DNA from: Marisa cornuarietis
Taxonomy: Eukaryota > Mollusca > Gastropoda > Architaenioglossa > Ampullariidae
Direction of reading: 5' to 3'
Assembly (NCBI GenBank): GCA_004794655.1
Contig: SMMW01000606.1
Location: 372,501-436,500, forward strand
DNA length: 64,000 nucleotides
The translations under genes and the position numbers were made by a program. The notes beneath the pieces were generated by a model. The model saw only the letters and a program-made list of their open reading frames with translations. It ran no database searches and was not told the origin of the DNA. Shown piece by piece: positions 1 to 10,918 of this stretch. Each line of letters opens with the position of its first letter. Position 1 is the first letter of the stretch.

Positions 1-782
1 TTAATAATGTACAAAAGATGTGTAGAAAACAGTGACATCAGGTAAATAACAGACTGGGCAACGTTTCTGAGAATAATGAATCGGTTGAAGGGAATTCAAT
101 ACGGCAACACAGTCTGCTCAATTAAATGAACCTGTCTGCCCTCATCAACATCACTGCTGGTGCGAACAATAAAATGAACGGTAAAAAAATTAGAGAAATA
201 ATGATGTTTACAAGCCAAACATAAAGAAAATAATGCTGTAAGATGTCTAAAAGTTTTAACTATAGTCAGTCATTAAAAATAAGATAAAAAGTAAAATATA
301 TGGTGAGACGATACCCCATAAAACAAGAAACAAAAGAAACGTGTGAAACATGCGTTACAACGTGTCATTAACTAGATGATAAATGTTGTACTGAGCAAGA
401 CTATCTGCTTCTTATATATTCATATGAGATAGTACCAGTTACTTACTGCAAACATTCGCTACTTTTTTCTTTCTGTTGAATATTAATGTTAGGATGAATA
501 TATATATATATATACAGTAGGTATATACATATATACATAGACCAACATAGAATTATGGTTGCTGTTACCTTTAAGTATTTTGATATTCTACTTAATGTTC
601 TTCTAACGGACGTATTATAAAAAGCATGGGCTCATCTTTCTGTATTCTTTAAACCAACGGAATGAGGTATCTTTTGTTATATTGTTGTTTGCAGTTTTAG
701 TATCAGTTATTGTCTTAAAACAAGGTGTTAATTTCGAACACTGGAGAACAAGATTTGGAACAAGTCATGTTCTTTTTTGTAG
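1..782. other. AT-rich intergenic stretch downstream of the first deaminase-like gene
   Basis: No recognisable coding sequence or RNA gene. A short TA dinucleotide tract lies at about 499-514. The region is the 3' flank of the minus-strand gene ending at 783; I saw no canonical AATAAA on the minus strand in the first 100 bases after its stop. Confidence 0.6.
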
Positions 783-1493
783 TTATTGTAAAGTAATGTG
801 TTTAGTTCCATTAACACGTACGACATGTATGCCGTTATCCTCAAACTTTTTAGTATTGTTCCTAGTATTCTCCACATTGATGTATTTCATACGATTGCTC
901 TTTTCTAATCTGTATGCAACAAACCAGAGTGGGGAGGTGTTCTCGCTAACAGAGCGGCTTATGTTTTCAAAATTATTTATTATTCTATCGGTGCACACAT
1001 CACAAGGCATATAGTACGAGTACAAAAGAATGAAATCTGGCAGATGACCGTGCTTTTCTGTGTACTTGCTGATAAGTGCGGGATACAGTTCTGCTAGGAG
1101 AATATCCTCAGAATGTACATCTTTACCACGTGACCGCTTTGCGTCTTTATGTGTCTTTATACTTTCGTACGGGCGGGCTGCCAGAAAGTTATCGTACAGA
1201 CTGTGGTCGATTGCTTGATCAGGTTTTGAGATCAGCAGTGATCTGAGCTCAGCAGGCAATTTGAAATTTTGAAAATATGTGCGACTGTCGTCGCCAAGCA
1301 GCAAAAATGCAAACTGACTGGAAGCGTTGATCAGTTTTTCCTGAAGCAGGTCTCTCTTTATATGAATCGCCTGCCATACTAATTCATTTTCAAGATTATA
1401 ACGTTGAGTTTTCCTCACTTGCTTCTTTGTGGTAGACCCGCCATGATAGTGCAGCAAGACTGCCAAAAGTACCGAGAAGACAAGAACTTTCAT
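783..1493 (-). CDS. Secreted AID/APOBEC-like (SNAD-type) zinc deaminase, copy 1
   Basis: A 236-residue protein read from one uninterrupted exon. Residues 1-20 form a hydrophobic signal peptide ending near HYHGGS. The zinc-deaminase signature is present: H127-S-E129, where His would bind zinc and Glu act as proton shuttle, then P163-C164-D-V-C167 supplying two cysteine ligands, 33 residues after the Glu. A hydrophobic strand (FILLYSYY, 154-161) runs into the PCxxC, a helix follows, then a strand at LWFVAY (189-194), as expected of the deaminase fold. Conserved FAFLLLGDD lies at 61-69. The two zinc-ligand cysteines are the only cysteines in the protein. Five N-glycosylation sequons (N56, N177, N185, N212, N228) fit export. 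Its paralogue is 3.8 kb upstream (4627-5316) and a broken third copy lies at 1707-1796. A lysine/arginine-rich insert of about 12 residues precedes HSE, absent from the paralogue. Family role, by analogy only: extracellular nucleic-acid or nucleotide deamination, perhaps in immunity. Substrate unknown. Confidence 0.82.
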   Translation of the reverse strand: MKVLVFSVLLAVLLHYHGGSTTKKQVRKTQRYNLENELVWQAIHIKRDLLQEKLINASSQFAFLLLGDDSRTYFQNFKLPAELRSLLISKPDQAIDHSLYDNFLAARPYESIKTHKDAKRSRGKDVHSEDILLAELYPALISKYTEKHGHLPDFILLYSYYMPCDVCTDRIINNFENISRSVSENTSPLWFVAYRLEKSNRMKYINVENTRNNTKKFEDNGIHVVRVNGTKHITLQ

Positions 1494-1618
1494 CTTCGTT
1501 GAGTCTAATGAAAATAGCTGAAAACAAAATGATCAATGTTGTCGTCATTTTCTTCTGTTGAGCCAATAGTATGTGAACTGACTTTTTTAGAAGATGCCTT
1601 CTAAACATTATTATATAA
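1494..1618 (-). promoter_or_regulatory. Probable promoter / 5' leader of deaminase copy 1
   Basis: On the minus strand a TATA-like TTATATAA lies at 1611-1618. A pyrimidine-rich TTTTGTTTTCAG, resembling a splice acceptor, ends at 1518, 24 nt before the ATG. The paralogue has the same arrangement (TATA-like at 5491-5499, TTTTCAG 30 nt before its ATG), which argues that it matters. Without splicing, an out-of-frame upstream ATG at 1548 would sit in the leader, so a 5'-UTR intron is plausible. No donor can be fixed from sequence alone. Confidence 0.4.
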
Positions 1619-1706
1619 GCTCAGCGAAGTGCTCAGAATACTACGGTTTCTCGTCATCGTCTTTTTTTTTAAATAGAATAAAACGTTCCAAATATGGATA
1701 ATTACC

Positions 1707-1796
1707 TCATTTAGTCGTCAGGCGAAAACCGCCGTACGACTCTCCATGGAAGTGCAGAAAGACAACCAAACAGATCGATAGTACAAGAAATTTTGT
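1707..1796 (-). pseudogene. Relic of a third deaminase copy (signal-peptide portion)
   Basis: The minus strand reads T-KFLVLSICLVVFLHFHGES and about ten more residues before a TGA at 1707-1709. It aligns without gaps to the signal peptides of the two intact genes (MKVLVFSVLLAVLLHYHGGS in copy 1), sharing the leading Lys, the LV pair, and the LHxHG motif. The start codon is replaced by ACA (1794-1796), and similarity stops shortly after the signal peptide. No HxE or PCxxC follows. It lies about 215 bp upstream of copy 1 on the same strand. A donor-like GAG|GTAATT at 1704-1705 follows the stop, so it could be retained as a noncoding 5' exon of copy 1. I prefer a plain relic. Confidence 0.6.
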
Positions 1797-1809
1797 TTTG
1801 CATATTTCC

Positions 1810-4626
1810 AACCAAATAATGTGGAAAGCAGGTGAAAACTGAATAGGACTAGGTGATAAACCTTATGCAAATTACACAGACTGTTCAAATAATTCTGATA
1901 TCAGTATTATCCTTCCTACCCTCCCTCCTTCCACTCTTGCTACTTTTCTACCCATCTTTCTCTGCAGAATCACTATATTCTCTGTTTCTTTTACTTGGTG
2001 CCTTTTTGTGTTTTCTATCTTTGTTTTCTGTTTGTTGTCAGTACTGTCGTTTATTCTTCCGTCCCATGTGTTCTATCCATTTAGTCCATGTCTCTTCCTT
2101 GTTTTAAGCGCTAAGCGTATGCTATCTATGAGTGTGAATATGCGCTATAAAAATCTTCATTTATTATTATTAGTAGTATTTATTATTACCTCACTTTCTT
2201 TTTATTGACTTCATTGTAAGTCTGGGAAAATTAATTCACTAACCTTGAAAGCGTGTTTTTCACGAAAACTTCTGCCGGGACGAGTTTCGAGTCACTAATA
2301 CAAGTTTCGTTACGGGTGATGCAGGCAGCAGTTGTCATCATCGACTGGCGGCGAGGTTCATGCACTCTTGGATTCTTATAAATGTTGCTTGTTGTTCCTG
2401 GAGTGCTCATTAACTGATTAAAGGTGGCTTAGAAAGAATTTTTATTAATTTCCTGTCTTCAACAGTCTTGACCCTTGAAATTTTGTGTAGGCATTGAGAT
2501 TTTACACTTTTTACACCTTTACATTTAATTTAGACTTCTGGGAATTTATTAAGCAACAATATTATAGCTTTTGTAAAAAAATCTCGTGCTTTTTTCATAA
2601 AAAACATAATATTTAAACTTTAAAGCATTGTTTTTGTGTGTTTTCTGTTTTCCATTTCCGATCACCACCTCCTGCAATGAATCTGTTTGCTGTGGCCTTG
2701 GTCATATATTCTGAAACACTTTTTTGTGACATTCTTTAGGTTTCACTTATTTATAAGAACAAGCTTTACTTAGTTTATTTTGGAATTTGATATAGTACAG
2801 TGTTTTATCGCTTATTTGGGATGTACATAAAGAAACTGAAAGTAAGTGATCCATCTTAACATAATTCGTAGCAAATCTGATTCGAAACAAAGCTAATAAG
2901 GCTTAAGGATCATAAGTAGTGTCAGGTGGCTAATTTGCAGAACTTATGTCCTAGTTAAAAACCACGCATGCTTTTGCTTCTTCCTGCAAAATCCCTACAT
3001 GACCTGTTTCTGATGAGAGGTCTGCGAGATGTCTGTTGCACATCTTTTGTCGATTGGTGTGCCCTTAACTCTATACAGTTCATCATAGTGTGCAATGTCC
3101 TAAAATTATATTTACTTGCTGGTTGAGCAAGAAATTGAGAACTTTAAAGAATTAAGTGTGGCAGCAGACAGCATTGATGGCTGTGCTTTGGTTTCTAGTC
3201 CTACACTTCTGTCTTCTTGTCTCAGTGCTCTATATTCTTTCCTCGAATTAGCAAAAGATCTTTTTCTGTGGTCATGTTAATATTTTAAAAAATATATTTT
3301 GGTCACATCTTTATGCTTCAATTTTTTAAAAGAATAAGCTTTGGGTTGCTTTAAAATTTAAAAAGTGTACATTGTGTATTGCTTTTGTTGGATTTATGAA
3401 AAAAAAACTGAGATATGAAAGAAAGTGTTGGTGTACTGGCCTATCAAAGTCAGCATTTTATTCACTTTCAGTTTTTAATGCACATTTACCAGGAAATTAC
3501 AAATATTAAAACATTCATAACTTCAAAACTCTTGAGCTATAGAAAACGAAACTGAAAGCAATCTACATTATTATTATTATTATTTATTCATAAATCAGCT
3601 TGGCGTAGCTAAAGATAGTGACATTGATTGGTTGATAGACAAACAGTCCCCACAACAATTTTATACAACGTAGTGAGCTTACTAGTAATTTCTGTTGTAA
3701 TCTTTAGACAGTGAACTTATAATTCGTCACCTTCACAATCCATGAGAAAAAAATTGCATACAATTTAAAATAATGTGAGGCAAAGCTATTATATCCACAA
3801 CATGAAATACTACACAAAAAATTTGTAAAAGCATAAATAATAACAATTTCAGTCCAAGAGAGTGCTAGAATATACATTTCAGGACCTAGCAGGTCAGCAT
3901 GGTAGAGTTTCTACATAATATATGGGTAATTCTCAATACAAAATACATTGATGTATAGAGTCTCTTAGCATATGATAAAGAAAAGCAAAGAAACGAAATT
4001 GCGCTAGGATAGGGTAGGCTAGATGATGTCAGTGTAGTCGTGTCTACTGTCTCAGTAGAAACCGTGTAGACCTTTAAAACAAATCTTAGAAAGCTTTGAT
4101 ACAATACTGACACTGAGCTGTGGGAAACAGTAGCACATGGCCGTGAACAAATGGGATTTAACCAAAGCATATGTTATTAAAACTTAAAAACTACTCAAGA
4201 AATTGATAGCACTAAAAAATAAACAATATGTTAAGAACCCCAAAACCGTGTCTATAGGCCACATAAGTAGCAGTGCTTAATATTTCATGATTTGTGTCTA
4301 TAGTGTATAAAATCAGTTTACTATTGCGAGAGAAATGGAAGGGAGTAACTTTGTGTCATTAAAGTATGAAAATGTTATATCAAACAAAGCAAAAATATAA
4401 TTATATACAACCATGAGGCAGACAATAGCAATTTCATTCTGGGAATTTTAGAGAGAAAAGTAAAGATAGGGGAAGAGGGGTGGGAGTGAAATCTTGTTTC
4501 TACCCTTGACAGAAAATGCACGGAAACAAAGAAATAAAACTGAAAGATAAAATCAGTGCATAGCTCTTATTTACTTTTTCTGTCGTCAAACATTTTAACA
4601 AGTCAAGGAAAAGACTTCAAGCTTGT
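1810..4626. other. Intergenic region between the two deaminase-like genes
   Basis: AT-rich, with no convincing coding sequence. Open frames here are short and unlike known domains. It contains the first copy of a duplicated block (2901-3235) and a short TTA repeat near 3569-3585. Confidence 0.55.
2901..3235. repeat. Duplicated upstream block, copy 1
   Basis: Shares long diverged similarity with 6587-6925. Shared landmarks in the same order are GGCTTAAGGATCAT, ACTTATGTCCTAGT, GACCTGTTT..GATGAGAGGTCTG, AACTCTATACAGTTCATC, ACTTGCTGGTTGAGCAAGAA and TTTCGGTTTCTAG-like ends. The block lies about 1.4 kb upstream of deaminase copy 1, and its partner about 1.3 kb upstream of copy 2. The roughly 3.7-kb offset matches the gene-to-gene offset (about 3.8 kb), so it is most simply part of one tandem duplication unit. 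An unrecognised dispersed repeat is the alternative. Confidence 0.65.
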
Positions 4627-5316
4627 TTACTGCAGATGTTCTCTCTTTCTTTGCTCTATTTCGCTGAACAGTGATGGCTTCTTGGCGAAGTCGACTTTAA
4701 ATACGCGGATACCATTTGCTTTCAACCGAGCAACATTCCCTTTAGTTGTCTGCTCATTAACGTAAGGAACATTCTCACTTTCTCCTACATGATATCCAAC
4801 AAACCACTTCACAGCAGACATTTCCATAGTATGATTATATTTAAATTTTATTATTGCAGTGGTACAATCGCCACACGGCATTAGGTTAGAGTACAAGAGA
4901 ATAAACTGGGGCTTGTGATTATACCTTGTCTTATAAGCGTTATAAAGACCTGGAAACAGTTCCCTGAGAAGGAGGGTCTCAGAGTGAATCCTTTTGTTGT
5001 CCGACGGTACAGCTACCAATAAATTATCGTAGCTACTTGGATCCGGGTTTTGTCCTGCCAAGATCAGAGTAGGGTTAGGATTGAAAGACCCGACAGAGTT
5101 CAACAAAGTGTCGTCGCCCAGCAACACAAAAGCAAACTGTCGTCCTTTTTGGATCATTGTTTTATCCAGTAGATAACGCCTAATTTTGTTAACCAGCATG
5201 TGCAAGTTGGAATATCGTTGATTCTCTTGGTTTGCATGCTGTCTACTCTTCATTGAAAGGCCTCCATGACAGTGGAGAATGACTATCAGAAGCACTGACG
5301 GGAGGAGAACCTTCAT
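4627..5316 (-). CDS. Secreted AID/APOBEC-like (SNAD-type) zinc deaminase, copy 2
   Basis: A 229-residue single-coding-exon protein alignable to copy 1 along its whole length. Residues 1-20 are a signal peptide ending near HCHGGL. The catalytic signature is H111-S-E113, then P147-C148-G-D-C151, again with 33 residues between Glu and Pro. FAFVLLGDD (61-69), the FILLYS strand (138-143) and the KWFVGYHVG strand (170-178) match copy 1. The mature protein contains only the two zinc-ligand cysteines, and there is one N-glycosylation sequon (N161). The segment before HSE is shorter than in copy 1. A charged C-terminal extension (residues 213-229, rich in Glu, Lys and Arg) is unique to this copy. All metal-binding and catalytic residues are intact, so both genes look functional. 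The deaminase assignment rests on motif and fold pattern; nucleic-acid activity is inference. Confidence 0.82.
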   Translation of the reverse strand: MKVLLPSVLLIVILHCHGGLSMKSRQHANQENQRYSNLHMLVNKIRRYLLDKTMIQKGRQFAFVLLGDDTLLNSVGSFNPNPTLILAGQNPDPSSYDNLLVAVPSDNKRIHSETLLLRELFPGLYNAYKTRYNHKPQFILLYSNLMPCGDCTTAIIKFKYNHTMEMSAVKWFVGYHVGESENVPYVNEQTTKGNVARLKANGIRVFKVDFAKKPSLFSEIEQRKREHLQ

Positions 5317-5499
5317 TTTTGTTCTAGCCAGTTGAACAGAATAAAACTGAAAACATAAAAATACGAACTGTGACGATTTTCGTTTCTAATTTTTCCTACA
5401 TGACATTCATAGGCGCATGTCAGTGATCAAAGTAGACTGTATTTTTTAAACAAGCGCAAAAGCTATCCTTGAATGACCAGCATGACTTCTCTTTATATG
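5317..5499 (-). promoter_or_regulatory. Probable promoter / 5' leader of deaminase copy 2
   Basis: On the minus strand CATATAAAG lies at 5491-5499 and a TTTTCAG acceptor-like motif ends at 5347, 30 nt before the ATG. Both elements have counterparts in copy 1. A transcription start near 5465 would be expected from the TATA position. Donor not identifiable with confidence. Confidence 0.4.
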
Positions 5500-6586
5500 A
5501 TTTTAGCTTCTGTTTCCCCTAAGATCATTGGGTAGACTCATCTTTTGAATTAACTTCGTTATGCTGATGATTAGTTTCGAAAGAAATCCATTGTCATAAA
5601 GAGAAAAAAAGCTGCTTACATAAACAAGAAACAAGCGAGGGTGCGAACACCTTGTGTTAGACCAGGTGCAGGCTGATCCGAAGACTGCAGATTGCCAATG
5701 ATGTTCTCCAAAAAGGCGGCCTCAGTTTTTAGTAGCAGATAAAATATGGCGTAGATGGATTTTCGCTCTCAAATATGGTTGGGTGTTATCATGTTGGTTA
5801 ATTTCTTCCTTTCTTAGAATCGTCTGAAAGTTAATAAGCTCTTCCGAACGTTTGTGTTCCTTCTATATTTGAGAAATTCTATTAATAAAAGATAAAGAGT
5901 TTTGAGAGAATTGATAATGACTTTAAACACTTTCGATTGACAACAAAATGAATGGTTATCGTCATCATTATCATCGTCGTCATCGTCATCATCACCACAC
6001 TACACCACACCACCACCACCTGTCATGAAGGTCAGCGCATCTTGGGGTTGAAGAGAAGCGAAATTTTTTTTTAGTAAAAGTAACGAGTAACAACGAGAAA
6101 GTAATTAGCCAGGTCTTTTACAAATAGTTTAGAATGCTCCAGAAGGGGATAGTGAGATAGTATAACAAGTCGTCATCGGCCAGCGCTTCATTTCCCACAG
6201 GAACACGGCAGGTGCCAAGACAATACGTGCTTCTGTTGGTACTTCATGCAGAGTTGTGAGAAGTTCCCATTGGTACTATCAGCAGTGTCCTGTAACTTTT
6301 ATGAATAGCCCTTTGATGTAAGTGAGTGTAATTTGTTGTTTCTTTTTCAATTTCGTGTATTTTAAGCAACAAGTGTGGTGACATTCCTTTTCTAGTTAAA
6401 ACAGACAGGGACTGCACCAGAGAGGTAAAGTTTGTCTTTGCTCAGGACCCCAAGAACATGCAAATGTAACGATGATTTCGCGAGTGTTGGGCCCGGATGT
6501 GAGTGTCCTTCACAACGACTTTCCTGAAAACATAGTGCAGGAATACACAGTTCGTAGGAAGTCTAATTAAGACCAAACCTAGCTCG

Positions 6587-6925
6587 GCTTAAGGATCATG
6601 TTAAGTGGTGTCCAGTGACTAATCTATGTTACTTATGTCCTAGTCAAATAGCCTGCCTGCTTTTGCATCCTGCTGAAGAAATACCTCTAACCCTGTCATG
6701 ACCTGTTTGTGATGAGAGGTCTGCTAGATGTTGGTTTCACATCTTCTGCCAGTGACGGTTTACTATTAACTCTATACAGTTCATCCCCATGTTTAATGTC
6801 CTACAATCCTATTCACTTGCTGGTTGAGCAAGAAATTGAGAACTGTAAAGAGTTAAGTCAGCGGCAGACAGTACTGATGTCCGTGTTTCGGTTTCTAGCC
6901 CTATACTCAGGTCTCGGTTTTCTTG
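6587..6925. repeat. Duplicated upstream block, copy 2
   Basis: Diverged partner of 2901-3235 in the same orientation, lying upstream of deaminase copy 2. Small indels and substitutions are scattered along the whole length, so the duplication is not recent. Confidence 0.65.
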
Positions 6926-7012
6926 TCACATTGCTTTCTTTTGTATGTGCGTTTCCCTACCCAACCCTATTCGTGTCTGTTTGCGTGCCATTATGAGTAT
7001 GCAGTTGTGTGA

Positions 7013-7018
<6 letters not shown>

Positions 7019-7050
<32 letters not shown>
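7019..7050. repeat. GT dinucleotide microsatellite
   Basis: About 16 uninterrupted GT units. Confidence 0.9.
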
Positions 7051-7052
<2 letters not shown>

Positions 7053-7317
7053 GACGCTATTCCTTTTCCTGACTCACTAATTCCCCACGATTGTAGTAAC
7101 GGTACAGTGAAGGCGAAAATAGATTTAAAAAAAGCTCAAAACTTTCTTAAGTTTTATTCTATTAATAATCCATACATACATCACCGTGTAAACGTTTCTC
7201 ATATCTGCAGGAAAAGCAAGGCGTGGAATAATTCATGAGCAAAGAGCGTTCATACACGATGTTAACATATAAAAGCGGGCCTCTATTGACTGACAGTCTC
7301 ACACTCCTCTCCTTCCA

Positions 7318-7436
<119 letters not shown>

Positions 7437-8714
7437 GAAATAGATGTAGTAGATTAATTTCCTGAAAAAGAGGTTAGCGTTAAAGTGGCAAGAACTGTGT
7501 CAAGTAAAAGCATATCTTACTTATTTTGTTAACTAAATAAGTTTATCTCATGATATTCTGAACACAGCAGAGACTCACCTGTCTCGTTCCTGTGTTGTCT
7601 GTAGAAGGGGTAAGAGGGGAAGTGAGAGATAAAGACAGAGAAAAGGGGGTGAACACAATTGCTGCTTAATAACTTCTCTCAAGTACATGATAATCAACGA
7701 CTTCTCCTTAATAATAGTTTGTCTAACACTTATGATTATTTACACTATGATCGGGGTATATTTCATCAAGTGACAAAACTTATATATGCTAATTGCACTG
7801 ATGTTATTAGGGTGCTTGGATTGCTTTTGTTGCCCTCCAAGAAACTCTTATTAGATAATAACACGTTCATTTGTTTGTTTATTTCTGCCTTTTTCTTTTC
7901 TATGTGTCAGTTCAGGTGTTGGGTCCTCAGCTCCTAAAAACTTTCCGGTACCTTAAAGTATGTACACTGGTGTACAGTCCACACGGTATATCGTTTCTAA
8001 AGGTCCAAACATAATTTAATCTTTTAATTAACATACATTAGTTCAATACTATCAGAAATAGTATATTTAGTTCTCACAGTCATGCCTTTGTCAAAATCTG
8101 GCCTTCAGAGAGTAGGAAAACTTTTACAGTATGACTAAACTGTCAGCCTCAATCTGTTAGTACTGAATATCAATGTAAATATTTGAGCGAGTTTCTCCCA
8201 AGAGGAAAATACAGCAGACGGAGGTTTCTTCCTGATGCTTAAGCAAACCACTTTTCAAAGATTTTGCAATTTCTGAGGAAGACACTGCTTTAAACGTAGG
8301 CAATTAAGCATTTAATTATATTTCGAATAATTAATAAAGTAAGTGGTAGTTAAATGTATTTCCGACGAAATCTTCTTTGTGAGGTACGAATTTAAAATAC
8401 ACTAAGCTTGCAGTTTCGTACAAGCTTATGCATTGTGGTAGGAATTAGAAGCGTTTTCAATAGGAGTGATCTGTCTGCTACAGTCTTATTAACGTGATGT
8501 ACACAACTTTAATAACTTAATATTGCTCGTGGTAAGCATTTCCCTTGTACTCTGTGTGCTCAGTAACAGACTGAACAACTTTCTGGAGATAATGAGTTCC
8601 TCGGAAATGACTAAGATGAGTTGAGAAACATGTCTCTTAGTGCTTGACCACATTCGCGATGCATTGTCTTGTTGACATCTATTTACTCGATGCAAACTGA
8701 GGAGAGCTCTTCCT

Positions 8715-9290
8715 GTTAAAGACCAACCTGAATGGTTTGCGTTTTTTGCAGATATCGGTAGATATAGGCGATATAAACCTAACCTGTAAATTGCAGCCTC
8801 CAAAACGCATTCGTTAATTAATTATCCGCTAGCAAAGTACGCGATTCGCACCTGCGATCAACGAGCGCCGTTAACAGTGTACTACGTCACAGTAGTGCAC
8901 CATTCACAACATTGACAGCAGTCAACACCAAACAGAGAAAGAGAGAAAATGAGCGACAGTTCGGATTATTCGGACGTTAAAGTCTGCATTTCTCGTGCTA
9001 AAGTAGCAGTTTTTCAGAACCACGGGAAATACAGACTTTCAACGTCCGAATAACCCGAACTGTCACTCATTCTCTCTCTCTGATTGGTGTTGACTGCTGT
9101 CAGTGTTGTGAATGGTGCACGAGTGTGACGTAGTACACTGTTAGCGTCGCTTGTTGATCCTAAGTACGAATCGTAGCGGATAATTAATTAACGGATGGGT
9201 TTTGGAGGCTAAAATTTACAAGTTAGGTTTATATCGCCTGTATTTACCGATATATGAAAACTTCGAAAACCATTCAGGTAGGCCTTTAAG
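8715..9290. mobile_element. Foldback (long inverted repeat) element
   Basis: A 576-bp imperfect palindrome. The left arm (about 8715-8997) and right arm (about 9021-9290) are reverse complements with scattered mismatches and small indels. Matching landmarks include GTTAAAG..CCTGAATGGTTT at the outer ends, GGCGATATAAACCTAA, AATTAATTATCCG, GTGTACTACGTCAC and TTATTCGGACGTT near the centre. The loop is about 25 bases. No transposase and no certain target-site duplication, so this is a nonautonomous foldback/MITE-like element of unknown superfamily. Confidence 0.75.
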
Positions 9291-10918
9291 GGTTCTAGAA
9301 TCAAAATACTCTTTTCGACCAGTATAAATTATAAAAAGGATTTTGATAAGGTATATAGACATTTACAAAGGAAAATAACAAACTAAATATTAATAACAAC
9401 TGTTATCAAAGATTGTTAGTAAATGCTAAATATTTTAAAACACTTTAGTAATTGCTTCAGTAATGTCGAAGGAAAAAAAACTACTAAATTAGAGATACGT
9501 TTTTCCTGTTTTGAAACGACTTGTACATTTTCTGCACAATTTATTCCTTGTCCTCCGATGACAGGAAGAATGGCCTGATATGTGTGGAGCCAAGAAAAAA
9601 AGGACGATGTGATTGAACGTGTCATTACACAAAAATAAGGTTTAAAATTTACCGTGTCAGAGAATTTCTCACGCAAGATTTAAAAATATCAACAAGCAAA
9701 TCTAAATTTGACACAATTGAATATAATGTAAGAAAAATCATTAACAGAAATGCTTAAGTATACAAGAAACACATAACAGTACCCCCTTCTCTTCGCAGTA
9801 AGAGTCTTTGATCAAAAGTTCTCGTGACAAGTCCGCGTCTGAAGCTTCCCCCATCAGAAACACGATACACAGTCTTTTGCTGTTGCCGCTACTATTGAAG
9901 TTACATTCAGCCTACCAGCGCACGTCGAACACAGTAGATAGAATAAAAGAAAAAAAAAACAAAAACAAAATCCTGGACAGAAAACCACACACCTTCAAAA
10001 ATCTAACAATCAATTTAATACATTATATTACTATTCCCAAAAATTTAAAAAAAACACTTAGAAACTTGCCTAAGAAAATTCAAAAATAAAAAAACCGAGG
10101 CAGACTCATCACAACAGGTTCTACATAAATAAAGGAAACTGTTTATCAGTCTGGTCAGGACTTCACAACTTTATCGGGTCAGGACTTCAATACCATGCTG
10201 GAGAAAACGGTCAGGTATTCCTCCCGTCATATTAAAGGACACGCCCGCAGTAAAAAATCCCCCTCCTTTCTCTCCCTTTTACGCATCAAACTTTAAACTA
10301 GTGGAACCCTTAAACGACCCCGTTACATCAAAGAAGGAGCGGCTGTCATGAGATGCTCACACCTGTGCTCGCACCCCCGCAAAACACTCTCCACCCGTAC
10401 ACGCTTTCCGTTCTCATTCAAATTTGTGTTAATATATACAGCAGGTTAAATAATGACGGAATCTGGAAACGAAGATATGCAGGTGCAGTTTATAAGTTGG
10501 GTCTATAAAGGTCATACAAACATAGCCTTGGTATTTGTCACGAAAGAACAATAGAATAAAGATTTATCTTTAACAATGCTCTTAGACTTATTCTCTGGGT
10601 TATTAGTCGTGTATGTCTTTATGAAACTGAAACTAGATGCTTTGGATCTTTGGAGAGGTACGATGAGGTTTTGGACGAGATTCTGAGTGTGGGAACATTC
10701 GTCAGCATTTGCATATACGGTACTGTGTGAGCTGTGCAATGTTCTTCCTCAGTTCTCTTTGCAAAAACATTGTAGAGATTTAGCCTAACCTTGACAAATG
10801 TAATCAGAAGAAAAGGTAGTTCCGATCTTTTACTGTTGAAGGGGGAATGATGAATCAGACACCTTATAAGTCCAGCATTCTGTGTGGGCGGTCTCTATCT
10901 CCTTTCCCTGGTTGTCTT

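Noticed and set aside
682..1014. 110-codon plus-strand frame opposite deaminase copy 1
   Set aside because: Starts at TTG and is the antisense shadow of the deaminase coding sequence.
1396..1608. 70-codon frame overlapping the start of deaminase copy 1
   Set aside because: Lies in another frame across the leader and signal-peptide region; looks like a shadow, though its upstream ATG at 1548 is noted as a possible uORF.
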